NCBI RefSeq assembly: GCF_001277345.1
Contig: NZ_LIUT01000001.1
Span: 1,148,913 to 1,212,912, forward strand
Source: Paenibacillus solani
GTDB lineage: Bacteria > Bacillota > Bacilli > Paenibacillales > Paenibacillaceae
Direction of reading: 5' to 3'
Length of the DNA stretch: 64,000 nt
The position numbers were made by a program, and so were the translations under genes. The first letter of the stretch is position 1, and every line of letters begins with the position of its first letter. A model generated the notes under the pieces. The model saw only the letters and a program-made list of their open reading frames with translations. It had not been told where the DNA came from and made no database searches. Below are positions 15,211 to 23,515 of this stretch, piece by piece.

Positions 15211-17358
15211 TTAATGAATGAGCTTTGATGCTTTTGCTTTGCTGACAAGCCTGCTGCTGGCCTGGTTGATCGGCTTCTTGAGTAAGATCCCGACCACAAG
15301 TGCCATCACCGCGAAGATCAGCATGAACAAGATATCCAGGTAGACGATATCCCACAAGATGCCGCCGACAGCTTCCCTCATCATGCTGATGGCATAAGTG
15401 AATGGCAGATAGGGGTGTAGGGCCTGGAAGAAAGGAGGTGTCATCTGAATGGGGAAGGTTCCTCCAGCGCCGGCGAGCTGCAGGACGAGCAGCACGATTG
15501 CCATGGCTTTTCCGACATTGCCGAATACCGATACCAACGTATAGACAATCAGCATGAAGATCGAGCCGTTAAGCAGCGCGAACAGAATAAACCAGCCTGG
15601 ATTCACTACATAGGCTTGTAACAAATAAAGATCGCCCAGGGTAACAAATAATGCCTGGAACAGGGCAATCGTCAGAAAGGTTAGGAAACGTCCAAAGTAT
15701 ACCTCGATGCTCCGGAACCCCTTCTCTTCCTCATGCACCTCGACAGAGAGCAGGGATACGAGCAGCAGGGCGCCAACCCATAGGGATAAGGTCGTGAAGA
15801 AAGGAGACATCGCAGAGCCGTAATTCGGGATGGGATAAAGCCGGTTTTCCTGAAGTGTGACAGGTTCGGCAAAAAACTGGCTTTCGAGCTCGAAGTTATT
15901 TTTGAGCAAATCGATTACCTCTTGAATATCCCCTTCCGCCTCCATCTCACGCATCCGATTAGCCAATGTTGTGATTCGAAGCTCGGCCTCCGGCAGTCGA
16001 CTATGGGCAAGCTGAATTTCTTTGCCGCCCAGGTTGAGACCCTTCCGTGCATCTTCCAGCAATCGCTGGATGTTGGGAACGCTGGCAAGTGCCTGATTCA
16101 ATTCATTCTGGACACGCTTGGCCATGTCGGATCCCTTGGCGAAGGCGTTGCTGATTGCTGGACCGATTTCGCTGTCATAACGGTTTAACAGTGTACCAGT
16201 CAAGCTCGTTATGTCATCACTCAGCTTCTTCAGCTTATCGATCGATTCCGCGGGCGCTTCTTTCCCTTCTTCAACGGCTTGCGTGATGGTCTGGAGCACG
16301 GATTGGGCTGTTGTCCATCGCTTGGCAATCTCCTCGAGCCTGGCAGCCCCTGATGCCGCTGCCGGGGATAGCGACCCCAGCCGCTTGAACAAACGGGCCA
16401 GCCGGTCTGCGGCTTGAGCTGCTATCTTTGCCCGCTCCTGGGCAGCGTTCAGGCGATCTGCCAGCTCCTTCGGATCGATATCGGTCTTCCCTAAAGCGTC
16501 AAGTACCTGCGAGAATGCTCCGGTGGCGGCATCCAACACCTCCAAATCCTGACGCAGTGCGGGTTCCAGTGATTTGGAGGCACTGGCAGCTTCCTTGGTG
16601 AACTCCAGCAGGGCTCCAGCGATCTCCTTGCCGTCCGTCGCAATACTCTCCAAGCGAGGCAGGGCGGTATTGGCTTGTTTGACCAGCTGGTTAGCCAGTT
16701 TAATATCCTCTTCGGCCACGCTGACTGCTTCGTTGAGCTCAGGAAAGCTCTTCTCCAGCCGGAACAGAAGGTTTCTGATTTTCTGGATGGCAGGGAGCTG
16801 GTTCTCAATCTCAATCCCGAGTGTATTGAAAATTTCGAAGATCGTGCCGTTGGCTGTCTTGATGAAATTTTTGCTGATTTCCTCCACGATACCGGATGCA
16901 CCCTGTGCAGTTACCTTCGGAGAAATCGCGTTGATTTTCTCATTGGTATAATAGAGGATCTGAGCCTTGACCGGCTCATTGGTCAGAACGGTTCCTATCC
17001 GGGCGGAGAAGTCCTCCGGGATGACGATGGCGGCATAATCATCGCCGTGTCGTACGCCCTGAATCGCATTCTCGCTATCCGTCGTGAATCGCCATCCGAG
17101 CTTCTCGTTATGCTGCAGCGATTGGACGATCTCTTTACCGAGATTAATTGGTTGATCGCGCAGAGTAGTACCTTTATCAAGGTTGGCAACGGCAATGGAT
17201 ATACCTGAGGTCTGTCCGTAAGGATCCCAGGATGCTTCAATGTTAAACCAGGCATATAGGGAAGGAAGAACGGCCAGTCCGGAGATGATGACAACCGCAG
17301 CCCAGTTACGGATAAGTCTATGGATATCGGCAGCATATATGTGAAAGATATTTTTCAT
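15211..17358 (-). CDS. YhgE/Pip family membrane protein
   Basis: A 715-residue protein of the YhgE/Pip family, related to ABC-2 type permeases and phage-infection proteins. One transmembrane segment lies near residue 20 (AAVVIISGLAVLPSLYAWFNI). A long, coiled-coil-rich extracellular region follows, with about five C-terminal membrane segments containing the typical GGTFPIQMTPPFFQALHPYLPFTYAI context. The start is chosen at 17358 (MKNIFHIYAAD) because AGGAG lies just upstream; the open frame extends further but lacks support. It is followed on its own strand by nothing until the terminator region, and the small gene at 17388 lies 29 bases upstream, probably in the same operon. The molecular function is not established; homologues are linked to phage adsorption and type VII secretion. 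Confidence 0.85.
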   Translation of the reverse strand: MKNIFHIYAADIHRLIRNWAAVVIISGLAVLPSLYAWFNIEASWDPYGQTSGISIAVANLDKGTTLRDQPINLGKEIVQSLQHNEKLGWRFTTDSENAIQGVRHGDDYAAIVIPEDFSARIGTVLTNEPVKAQILYYTNEKINAISPKVTAQGASGIVEEISKNFIKTANGTIFEIFNTLGIEIENQLPAIQKIRNLLFRLEKSFPELNEAVSVAEEDIKLANQLVKQANTALPRLESIATDGKEIAGALLEFTKEAASASKSLEPALRQDLEVLDAATGAFSQVLDALGKTDIDPKELADRLNAAQERAKIAAQAADRLARLFKRLGSLSPAAASGAARLEEIAKRWTTAQSVLQTITQAVEEGKEAPAESIDKLKKLSDDITSLTGTLLNRYDSEIGPAISNAFAKGSDMAKRVQNELNQALASVPNIQRLLEDARKGLNLGGKEIQLAHSRLPEAELRITTLANRMREMEAEGDIQEVIDLLKNNFELESQFFAEPVTLQENRLYPIPNYGSAMSPFFTTLSLWVGALLLVSLLSVEVHEEEKGFRSIEVYFGRFLTFLTIALFQALFVTLGDLYLLQAYVVNPGWFILFALLNGSIFMLIVYTLVSVFGNVGKAMAIVLLVLQLAGAGGTFPIQMTPPFFQALHPYLPFTYAISMMREAVGGILWDIVYLDILFMLIFAVMALVVGILLKKPINQASSRLVSKAKASKLIH

Positions 17359-17387
17359 GGATACTCCTGTCTTGTGCGTTGTTGGAG

Positions 17388-17771
17388 CTAGTATGCCGCC
17401 AAATCCGTACCAAGATACGAAATAATCCGATCCTTTAACTCTTCCTTCATGGGAGGCCAGCTGCAAAGCAGTGAACGCTGATAGCCTCTGCATAGATATA
17501 ACACCTGAATTTCTCCCTCGGGGGTCCAGCTCTTGCTCTCAATCCGAATGCCGCGCTGCCTGATCTGATGCTTAACGGTCCAGTAGGGATCAGACATTCT
17601 CTTGATAATGTGCTGCAGATTTAAGATATAGAGGTTCGTCATGGTTAACTCAAGAGTTTTGAAAATTTGGATGTCCCGTTCAAGAACCGTCTGAAGCATG
17701 CGATGCAGCAGGTAGTCTTTGATGAGTGCTTCGTCTTCCTGGGTAGGCGGAGGGGGGATGGAGGGTTTCAT
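17388..17771 (-). CDS. Hypothetical 127-residue protein upstream of YhgE/Pip gene
   Basis: A soluble protein rich in Leu, Ile and charged residues, with an N-terminal proline run (SIPPPPTQEDEALIKDYLL), no Cys cluster and no signal peptide. I do not recognise its family. ATG at 17771 is preferred, with GAGGTG nine bases upstream; a GTG four codons earlier overlaps that SD. It precedes the YhgE/Pip gene by 29 bases on the same strand and is likely co-transcribed. Confidence 0.65.
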   Translation of the reverse strand: MKPSIPPPPTQEDEALIKDYLLHRMLQTVLERDIQIFKTLELTMTNLYILNLQHIIKRMSDPYWTVKHQIRQRGIRIESKSWTPEGEIQVLYLCRGYQRSLLCSWPPMKEELKDRIISYLGTDLAAY

Positions 17772-17954
17772 TAACTGTGACACCTCTTCAGTATAAATTT
17801 CAATCCATATTTAAAAGGAACGTATGTTCTTGTCTTTGTTCATAGTATGTCACTATAAAGATGCGTGCAACCCTTAATTTTTGGCATAGGATTGGATTCA
17901 TGCCGCTGTATCGTTTAAACTCCAGATAAGGGTATTTACAGGAGGCGACAAGTT

Positions 17955-18464
17955 ATGATTCTTCATAAAGGAGAAATATTGTTCCGACAGGGGGATAGTG
18001 GAGATCATTTGTTTCATATTCGGAGCGGGCTGTTCAAGGTGACACGTCTTCATCCGAATGGCAATATGGTGCTTTTCAACATTTTATATCCCGGTGAGAT
18101 GGTGCCGCACCATTCACTGATTAGTCCGAAGGAAACCCATGGAACAGCGACTGCGCTCATTCAAAGCGAGGTGGAGGTCATCTCTGCCAAGACATGGTAC
18201 CGCGAGCTTGAAGAAGATCCGAAGAAGCCGCTTGAAGTCGCAAGATTGCTGCAGGAAAAGGTAAGGTTTATGCAGATGAGGCTGGATCATTTGACGGTGG
18301 GTGGACCTGCGGAGCGTTTGGAACTGCTGATTCGCTGGCTGGATGAATATTCTCAGGGAATCCATCTGACTGAGTATTTAACACAGGAAGAGATTGGCCA
18401 GCTCATTGGCGTAAGGCGAGAAACCGTAAACCGGCTGCTGCGGGGAATCGATAAGGTCATTTAA
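17955..18464 (+). CDS. Crp/Fnr family transcriptional regulator, short
   Basis: A 169-residue regulator with a cyclic-nucleotide-binding-like beta barrel (GEILFRQGDSGDHLFHIRSGLFKV) and a C-terminal winged helix ending EEIGQLIGVRRETVNRLLRGI. It starts directly at the barrel, so it is shorter than usual (about 220 residues), and it lacks the cysteines of an oxygen-sensing Fnr. AGGAGG lies about nine bases upstream of ATG. It is divergent from the 17388 gene and next to hmp. Its ligand and targets are unknown. Confidence 0.8.
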   Translation: MILHKGEILFRQGDSGDHLFHIRSGLFKVTRLHPNGNMVLFNILYPGEMVPHHSLISPKETHGTATALIQSEVEVISAKTWYRELEEDPKKPLEVARLLQEKVRFMQMRLDHLTVGGPAERLELLIRWLDEYSQGIHLTEYLTQEEIGQLIGVRRETVNRLLRGIDKVI

Positions 18465-18565
18465 TGATATCAGCATAAACAACTGACGCTTCCCATATAC
18501 TTACAATGGCTGCAAACTTACAAAGCATTAGTTGCTCAGCGATGAAAAAAATCATGTATCGAAAC

Positions 18566-18604
18566 CAAAAAGGGATGTCCGTCTTCTGCAAGACAGGCAT
18601 CCCT
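18566..18604 (-). terminator. Terminator of flavohaemoprotein gene
   Basis: On the minus strand the stem AGGGATG/CATCCCT, with an inner GTCTT/AAGAC stem, is followed by five T. Confidence 0.8.
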
Positions 18605-18629
18605 TGATCGGTTTGTAATGTATGATGAT

Positions 18630-19835
18630 TTAGCTATCCAGTGTACCCGCTGGGCCGAAGAACTCGTAATGTACGCGGTCGGAAGGTACCTCGATGGATT
18701 TCAGTTGTTGATTAACGGCACGCATGAACGGAACCGGACCACAGAAGTAAAAATCAGATTTCGGATCAACGGTTTGCTGAAGGAACTCAAGATCGATGTA
18801 GCCCGTTTTATGGCATTGATCTCCTTCTTCCGGAATTTCATAAATGACGTAGGAATTTAACTGTGGATGCTTGGAGGCAAGCTCAACGATATCATGCTTC
18901 ATTGCATGCTGGCTGCCGCATCTGGCTGCATGAATAAACGTGACTTTCCGGTTAGGCTGATGGATCAGAACGCTTTCCAGCATGGACACCATCGGAGTTA
19001 AGCCAACACCGCCGCTGATCAGCACGAGCGGCTGTTCGCTGTCCATATCTAAAGTAAAGGAGCCAGCTGGAGCAGTGACCTCAAGGGCGGTGCCGACTTC
19101 GGCATGATTGTGCAGCCAAGTGGATACGACGCCCGCAGGTTTCCCGTCCACTGCGTCCTCACGTTTTACGGTAATTCTGTAATAAGGATGTCCGGGTGCA
19201 GCGGAGAGGCTGTAGTGACGGTTGTGATAAAATTCTTCGGCCTCAGGTTTTACCCGGAGCGTAATGTATTGGCCAGGCTGATAAGAGGCAATCTCGCCGC
19301 CGTCCTGTGGAACCAGGTAGAAAGAAGTGATGACAGAGCTTTCTTCTACCTTCCGGTCGATAACGAAATTTCGATACCCTCTCCAGCCGCCGGGTTCATT
19401 TGCAGCTTGTTCATACATTTCTGCTTCAACACCAATGAACGCATCGGCTATGACGCCATATGCTTCTGCCCAAGCGTTGATAATTTCGGGAGTTGCAGCA
19501 TCGCCAAGCACTTCCTTCATTGCGGCCAGCAGTGTTTCACCGACGATCGGATAGTGCTCGGGCAGTATATTCAATGCCCGGTGCTTTTGACCAATTTGCT
19601 TGACAACCGGGATGATGGCTTCAAGCTGGTCAATATGGACAGCTGCGGCGTAGACAGCATTGGCGAGAGCGAAGGGCTGTTTTCCTTCTCGTTGATTCGC
19701 ATGGTTGAAGATGTTAAGAAGCTCTGGATGATTATGAAACAATTTTTTGTAAAATGCACTCGTAATCGCTGTTCCGTGAATTTCCAGGACAGGTACTGTG
19801 GATTTAATAATTTGTATCGTTTCTTGGCTTAACAT
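18630..19835 (-). CDS. hmp: Flavohaemoprotein, nitric oxide dioxygenase
   Basis: A 401-residue flavohaemoglobin that converts NO plus O2 to nitrate using NAD(P)H. It has an N-terminal globin domain (about 1-140; proximal His in the ILPEHYPIVGETLL context), an FAD-binding domain (about 150-255; motif RHYSLSAAPG as NRHYSLS) and an NAD-binding domain (about 260-395; LISGGVGLTPMVSML and FYFCGPVPFM). Length matches the family. A symmetrical Fnr-type site upstream at 19909-19924 is centred about 41.5 bp before the predicted start site, so it is probably induced under oxygen limitation, in line with the nitrite reductase genes further along. Confidence 0.97.
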   Translation of the reverse strand: MLSQETIQIIKSTVPVLEIHGTAITSAFYKKLFHNHPELLNIFNHANQREGKQPFALANAVYAAAVHIDQLEAIIPVVKQIGQKHRALNILPEHYPIVGETLLAAMKEVLGDAATPEIINAWAEAYGVIADAFIGVEAEMYEQAANEPGGWRGYRNFVIDRKVEESSVITSFYLVPQDGGEIASYQPGQYITLRVKPEAEEFYHNRHYSLSAAPGHPYYRITVKREDAVDGKPAGVVSTWLHNHAEVGTALEVTAPAGSFTLDMDSEQPLVLISGGVGLTPMVSMLESVLIHQPNRKVTFIHAARCGSQHAMKHDIVELASKHPQLNSYVIYEIPEEGDQCHKTGYIDLEFLQQTVDPKSDFYFCGPVPFMRAVNQQLKSIEVPSDRVHYEFFGPAGTLDS

Positions 19836-19881
19836 GCGAAAATCCCCCTTGATTTTTGAATCGAAATTTGGTGCTGTTTTA

Positions 19882-19924
19882 AGTATAGACAGTAAAGAAA
19901 TGGACTATTGTGATTCAAATCACA
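19882..19924 (-). promoter_or_regulatory. hmp promoter with Fnr-type box
   Basis: The box TGTGATTCAAATCACA lies at 19909-19924. On the minus strand a -10 TATACT spans 19887-19882, giving a start near 19875. The box centre (19916.5) is then at -41.5, the class II activator position. NsrR or ResD input cannot be excluded. Confidence 0.7.
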
Positions 19925-20000
19925 GAGGATTTAGCGAATGTGTGAACAGCCCCTTTAACGGCCTATTTCCTAACCGGCTGTTTAGCTTGTATGCCAACTG

Positions 20001-20009
20001 TGTTATAAT
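20001..20009 (+). promoter_or_regulatory. Extended -10 promoter for yitT-like gene
   Basis: TGTTATAAT (TG-N-TATAAT) is an extended -10 element. It predicts transcription from about 20016 and a leader of about 250 nt. A -35 element is not obvious. Confidence 0.5.
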
Positions 20010-20015
20010 ATAGAG

Positions 20016-20269
20016 AAGCACAGAATTTAAAGAGAAAGGATCAGGATACCATGTGTCCCCGAAGGACGAATTCCCCAAGGACGATTTGGAAACGTTATGA
20101 TCTCTCATACACATAGCTTCCTTCGTAGAGCAAAGTCGGACGTCTAAAGACTAGGACGGTCTCTGCGAAAGGATGGGAACTATGGTTCGAAGGATAAGCT
20201 CCTCCAGGTTGCCCCTATGTAGAGATTGGCCTAAGTCTGACCAATCTACTACGACAAGAGGGATCCTGT
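20016..20269 (+). ncRNA. Long structured 5' leader of yitT-like gene, class unknown
   Basis: The leader contains several consecutive hairpins: GTCC/GGAC near 20055-20067; CTTCGTAGAG (20121-20130) with CTCTGCGAAAG (20161-20171), enclosing GTC-TAAA-GAC; and GTAGAGATTGG (20219-20229) with CCAATCTACTAC (20241-20252). The last stem ends four bases before the AGAGGGA ribosome site of the gene. No T-run terminator is seen, so any control would act on translation. I could not match it to a known riboswitch class. Confidence 0.35.
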
Positions 20270-20962
20270 ATGAGGAAAAGACAAAACACAATTATTACCA
20301 TGTCAGCCATGTTGTTCGGAACGTTTTTAATGGCATTTACGTATTATCATATTAATTTTTACAATCATTTAAGCGAAGGCGGCTTTGTCGGCCTGGCCTT
20401 GCTGGGGAAATATGCATTCGATATTCCGCCAGCCTTAAGCATGATCCTCATGGATATCCCCGTGTTGCTGATCGCTTTGTTCATCAAGGGTCGGAAATTT
20501 ATTCTTAACACAGTTGTTGCAGCGAGTATGTTTACCCTGTTCTATGCATTGATCGAGCGCTATTCGACGATTGTGATAGATCTGGGCGACCACTTGCTTA
20601 CAGCCGCGATTGTGTCTGGTATTCTGACGGGCTTAGGTGCCGGCATCGTACTCCGATTCGGCGGGGCAACAGGCGGTGACGACGTGATTTCCGTTCTATT
20701 CAGCGAGTGGAGCGGGCTTAAAGTAGGGACGGTGTTTTTCCTGATGGATGCCATCGTACTGCTGTTATCGTTATTCTACATGCCACTAATGGAAACCTTA
20801 TATACTATTTTAGCCGTATCGATCGCCGGGCAAGTGATCACGATCACAGTTACGTACGGTGTGGAGAAAACAGAGAAGAAACCGCTTCGGAAAACGGTCC
20901 GTGCATCAAGCACACCGGTTACTCCGAAAGCTGCCCAACATACAGTTAGCGGCCGTTCATAA
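20270..20962 (+). CDS. YitT family membrane protein
   Basis: A 230-residue integral membrane protein with about five or six hydrophobic segments, of the YitT/YczE type. Typical family features are SEGGFVGLALLGKYAF near residue 37 and the glycine-rich GILTGLGAGIVLRFGGATGGDDVISVLFSEWSG near 120-150. It lacks the C-terminal DUF2179 domain of longer YitT proteins and ends in a basic, Thr/Ser-rich cytoplasmic tail. AGAGGGA lies seven bases upstream of ATG. It is preceded by a roughly 250-nt structured leader. Its transport substrate is unknown. Confidence 0.85.
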   Translation: MRKRQNTIITMSAMLFGTFLMAFTYYHINFYNHLSEGGFVGLALLGKYAFDIPPALSMILMDIPVLLIALFIKGRKFILNTVVAASMFTLFYALIERYSTIVIDLGDHLLTAAIVSGILTGLGAGIVLRFGGATGGDDVISVLFSEWSGLKVGTVFFLMDAIVLLLSLFYMPLMETLYTILAVSIAGQVITITVTYGVEKTEKKPLRKTVRASSTPVTPKAAQHTVSGRS

Positions 20963-20974
20963 TACGGTCCCATT

Positions 20975-21010
20975 AAGAGAAGCTCGCCCGCATGCAGGGC
21001 GGGCTTCTTC
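20975..21010. terminator. Bidirectional terminator between yitT-like and small stress gene
   Basis: Stems AAGAGAAGC/GCTTCTT and CGCCC/GGGCG. T-rich on the plus strand; it could serve both convergent genes. Confidence 0.65.
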
Positions 21011-21020
21011 CGTTTATTTC

Positions 21021-21203
21021 TTAATTCTCGTCTTTGGGATGATTCTCATCCCATTCCTCTGCCTTGGCGGTAGCGATCGCAATGGCACGTCCTTCATCAT
21101 AATCCTCTTCCAGCAAGGCATTAGCGATTTCTACCGCTTTATTCCTTACCCGCGGCTCCAGGTTTTTCATGGATGGTGGATAATCATGTTTGCTCCATGG
21201 CAT
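21021..21203 (-). CDS. Small conserved protein, YdaT-like
   Basis: A 60-residue soluble protein starting MPWSKHDYPPSMKNLEP and containing NKAVEIANALLEEDYDEGRAIAIATAKAEEW. This matches a small family found in Bacillales, including the general stress protein YdaT. GGAGGGAT lies eight bases before ATG. It is monocistronic and convergent with the yitT-like gene. The biochemical role is unknown. Confidence 0.75.
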   Translation of the reverse strand: MPWSKHDYPPSMKNLEPRVRNKAVEIANALLEEDYDEGRAIAIATAKAEEWDENHPKDEN

Positions 21204-21288
21204 GTTAACGATCCCTCCATTCAGTCGTAATAAGGTATGTAATCTATATTACCCCGTGCAGTAAATTTGAATAGGCCGTTTATTATGG

Positions 21289-21324
21289 TAAAAAAAGTGC
21301 ACCGCCATCTCGAGGCAGTGCACT
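21289..21324 (-). terminator. Terminator of msrAB
   Basis: The minus strand has AGTGCA/TGCACT with inner GCC/GGC pairing, followed by seven T. Confidence 0.75.
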
Positions 21325-21338
21325 GTAAGTCGTTCATT

Positions 21339-22304
21339 TTATTCGAAAAGTTGTAAATATTCTCCGTAGCCTTCTTGTTGCATCTCGTCCTTTGGCACGA
21401 ACCGCAATGCCGCTGAGTTGATGCAGTAGCGAAGCCCGTTTGGTCCCGGGCCGTCTTCGAACACATGTCCTAAGTGGGAGTTGCTCTGTTTGCTTCTTAC
21501 CTCGGTGCGAACCATCATATGGGTAAGATCCATTTTTTCCTTGATGTTATATTCACGAATCGGACGGGTAAAGCTCGGCCATCCACACCCGGCATCATAT
21601 TTATCTGTCGAACTGAAAAGCGGCTCGCCGGATACGATGTCTACATAGATGCCTTCTCCCTGATGGTCCCAAAACTCATTGTGAAACGGTGGCTCGGTCG
21701 CATTATTCTGTGTGACCTCGAACTGGATCGGAGTCAGTCTTTGTTTGAGTTCAAGTGTATCCACGGGGGCAGTCCAATGCCGCTCAATGAAATCCTCGCG
21801 TCCCGATCCATTGCGGTAGCGCTTATAATGGCCCGGATTTTTCTTGTGGTAATCCTGATGGTATTCTTCGGCCGGATAGAATGTGCTGGCGGGAATAATC
21901 GGCGTGACGATCGGGCCGTCAAACCTTCCGCTTGCCGCTACTTCCTGTTTCGATTGCTCCGCAAGCTCGCGCTGCTCTTCCGTATGGTAAAAAATCGCGG
22001 TACGATAAGAGTCGCCGCGGTCATGGAATTGTCCGCCAGCATCCGTAGGATCGATTTGCTGCCAGAAGAGCTCCAGCAGTTTCTCGTAAGGGAACACCTC
22101 CGGATTATAGGTAATTTGCACGGCCTCGTAATGACCGGTCGTATCGGAGCATACTTCTTCATATGTCGGGTTTTCCTTATGCCCGCCAGTGTAACCGGAG
22201 ACGACTTTGAGGATGCCCGGAAGCTCATCAAAAGGAGAGACCATACACCAGAAGCAGCCTCCCGCGAAGGTAGCCAATTCACTTGGGTTTGAACGATTAT
22301 TCAT
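21339..22304 (-). CDS. msrAB: Bifunctional peptide methionine sulfoxide reductase MsrA/MsrB
   Basis: A 321-residue fusion enzyme that repairs both epimers of methionine sulfoxide in proteins. The MsrA domain comes first (about 10-170) with catalytic GGCFWC; the MsrB domain follows (about 185-315) with GCGWPSF and catalytic Cys in [11 protein letters not shown]. It lacks a signal peptide, so it is cytoplasmic. GGAGGGAT lies close upstream of ATG at 22304. It appears monocistronic. The MsrA-MsrB order is the common one in Firmicutes fusions. I see no regulatory site beyond a plain upstream region. Confidence 0.96.
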   Translation of the reverse strand: MNNRSNPSELATFAGGCFWCMVSPFDELPGILKVVSGYTGGHKENPTYEEVCSDTTGHYEAVQITYNPEVFPYEKLLELFWQQIDPTDAGGQFHDRGDSYRTAIFYHTEEQRELAEQSKQEVAASGRFDGPIVTPIIPASTFYPAEEYHQDYHKKNPGHYKRYRNGSGREDFIERHWTAPVDTLELKQRLTPIQFEVTQNNATEPPFHNEFWDHQGEGIYVDIVSGEPLFSSTDKYDAGCGWPSFTRPIREYNIKEKMDLTHMMVRTEVRSKQSNSHLGHVFEDGPGPNGLRYCINSAALRFVPKDEMQQEGYGEYLQLFE

Positions 22305-22394
22305 CTGTTATCCCTCCATCGTTATGACATTATAAATGTAAGTCTTACTATTATTATAATCATATTAATGAAAGAAACCCAAATTCCTTCGTCC

Positions 22395-23006
22395 TTAGAT
22401 TAGTTTTCCTTTAATTCTTCGGAAGATAGCGACACCTATAACCGTTACCAGCATGAGTCCGGCAGCGATCAGGGAGAACATGATGGGATGATCGGCAAAT
22501 CCGCTGCCAAGCCAAGCATACAGTAGAATGGCAGGTGTTTTACCGATGCCGGTTGCGATGGCGTATGTCCAGAAAGGAATGGCAGCGACGCCTGCATAAA
22601 TATTGACCGCCATTTGAGGGACAACGGGCAGCAGGCGAGCGAGCAATATTGCTTGAAAGGGACGACGTTCAACCGCATTCGTGAAGGAGCGCAGAACGGA
22701 ATATTTATCAATCAAACGCCTCCCGGCTTCTAGATACAAGGTACGGACGATGATGTAGAGTATGATGGCAGCTGCGGTCGTTCCAAACCAGGAAATGGCA
22801 GCCGCCCAAACCGTGCCGTATGCATATCCAAGAATCGCAATGACGACCTTGTAGGGGGCAACAGGAAATAAGGCCAGCAGAGTTGCTAATAGAACCATGA
22901 GTATAAATGGGGGATTCTCCCCCAGCCAGTCCATGATTTCATGCCGATATGTAAAAGCAAGCACCAGAAGGGATGCGTAAAATACGGGTATGATCCATTT
23001 TTTCAT
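22395..23006 (-). CDS. TVP38/TMEM64 (DedA-like) membrane protein
   Basis: A 203-residue integral membrane protein of the TVP38/TMEM64 (SNARE-associated/VTT) family, with about five hydrophobic segments. The core family signature is visible: LLALFPVAPYKVVIAILGYAYGTVWAA, followed by FQAILLARLLPVVPQMAVNIYAGVA. Homologues are implicated in phospholipid scrambling and undecaprenyl phosphate handling. The start MKKWIIPVF at 23006 has AGGAT nearby upstream; the open frame continues upstream into the Mn riboswitch region on the opposite strand but has no ribosome site there. It is divergent from the TerC gene. Confidence 0.85.
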   Translation of the reverse strand: MKKWIIPVFYASLLVLAFTYRHEIMDWLGENPPFILMVLLATLLALFPVAPYKVVIAILGYAYGTVWAAAISWFGTTAAAIILYIIVRTLYLEAGRRLIDKYSVLRSFTNAVERRPFQAILLARLLPVVPQMAVNIYAGVAAIPFWTYAIATGIGKTPAILLYAWLGSGFADHPIMFSLIAAGLMLVTVIGVAIFRRIKGKLI

Positions 23007-23170
23007 GCAGGGTATCCTCACTTTGTCTCGTTCACCTGAATAGCCATATGATATCAGAAATTGTCTGTGCTGTGCGCGTTTTGGAGGTGTCATGCTTCGA
23101 TTTTGTATGCGAAAAAATGGATATACAAGCGATTTTTCATATGCTATAATATGTCCAACCGAATAGTTCC

Positions 23171-23372
23171 CAAAGGGGAGTAGCTTCATAAGAAAACCTT
23201 CTATCGTGGTTTTTTCAAGGATAAGACCGCGATTCAAAGGTAGGTTTTCTTGCGATATAGAATTTCATGGGCTCTGCTGGTGTATTCTATACCGTAAGTA
23301 AAGTCGTCATTACGGGATTCACCATCCCCGGCTTTATTGGCAACGATGATGTTGTTTAGCGAGACCTTTGCC
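23171..23372 (+). promoter_or_regulatory. yybP-ykoY manganese riboswitch aptamer
   Basis: The conserved core is visible: AAAGGGGAGTAGC at 23172-23184, GTCGTCATTACGGG near 23303, CCGGCTTTATTGGCAACG near 23328 and GACCTTTGCC at 23363-23372. P1 pairs CAAAGG (23171-23176) with CCTTTG (23365-23370). About 115 bases between the first two blocks are unusually long and hold a copy of a dispersed repeat (23188-23268). It precedes a TerC family gene, a classic target of this Mn2+-sensing class. Confidence 0.9.
23188..23268 (+). repeat. Dispersed palindromic repeat copy inside the Mn riboswitch
   Basis: This 81-bp stretch begins ATAAGAAAACC, contains GACCGCGATTC and ends with a block of 28 bases identical to 57943-57970. 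The same three blocks occur in the same order over 80 bp at 57891-57970. AAGAAAACC and GGTTTTCTT form the arms of an inverted repeat within each copy. Confidence 0.8.
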
Positions 23373-23405
23373 TGATTGTTTATTAATGAGGTAGAGGTCT
23401 CTTTT
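23361..23405 (+). terminator. Riboswitch-controlled terminator
   Basis: GAGACCT (23361-23367) pairs with AGGTCTC (23395-23401), followed by TTTTT. It uses the same bases as the 3' strand of aptamer helix P1, so P1 and this terminator exclude each other. Confidence 0.7.
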
Positions 23406-23416
23406 TGCGCCCAAAA

Positions 23417-23458
23417 AACGCTGTAGACCTTATAAAATAAGGCAACAGCGTTTTTTTT
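23417..23458 (+). terminator. Second hairpin terminator in the riboswitch leader
   Basis: AACGCTGT/ACAGCGTT with inner CCTTA/TAAGG and a run of eight T, lying between the aptamer and the TerC gene. Confidence 0.8.
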
Positions 23459-23515
23459 GGATGGAGAACATCGGTAGGTGGAAACCTAATAAAAATGCAG
23501 AAAGGGTGGAGAGGT

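Noticed and set aside
15922..17208. Several open frames on the plus strand opposite the YhgE/Pip gene, up to 177 codons
   Set aside because: They are antisense to a well-supported gene with domain evidence, have no ribosome sites and show biased amino-acid content typical of shadows.
20016..20269. Known riboswitch (M-box, SAM, TPP, lysine, ydaO) or 6S RNA in the yitT leader
   Set aside because: None of the conserved core sequences I know for these classes is present.
23007..23237. Upstream extension of the TVP38-like gene to 23237 on the minus strand
   Set aside because: The extension runs into the riboswitch of the opposite strand and lacks an SD; ATG at 23006 is well supported.
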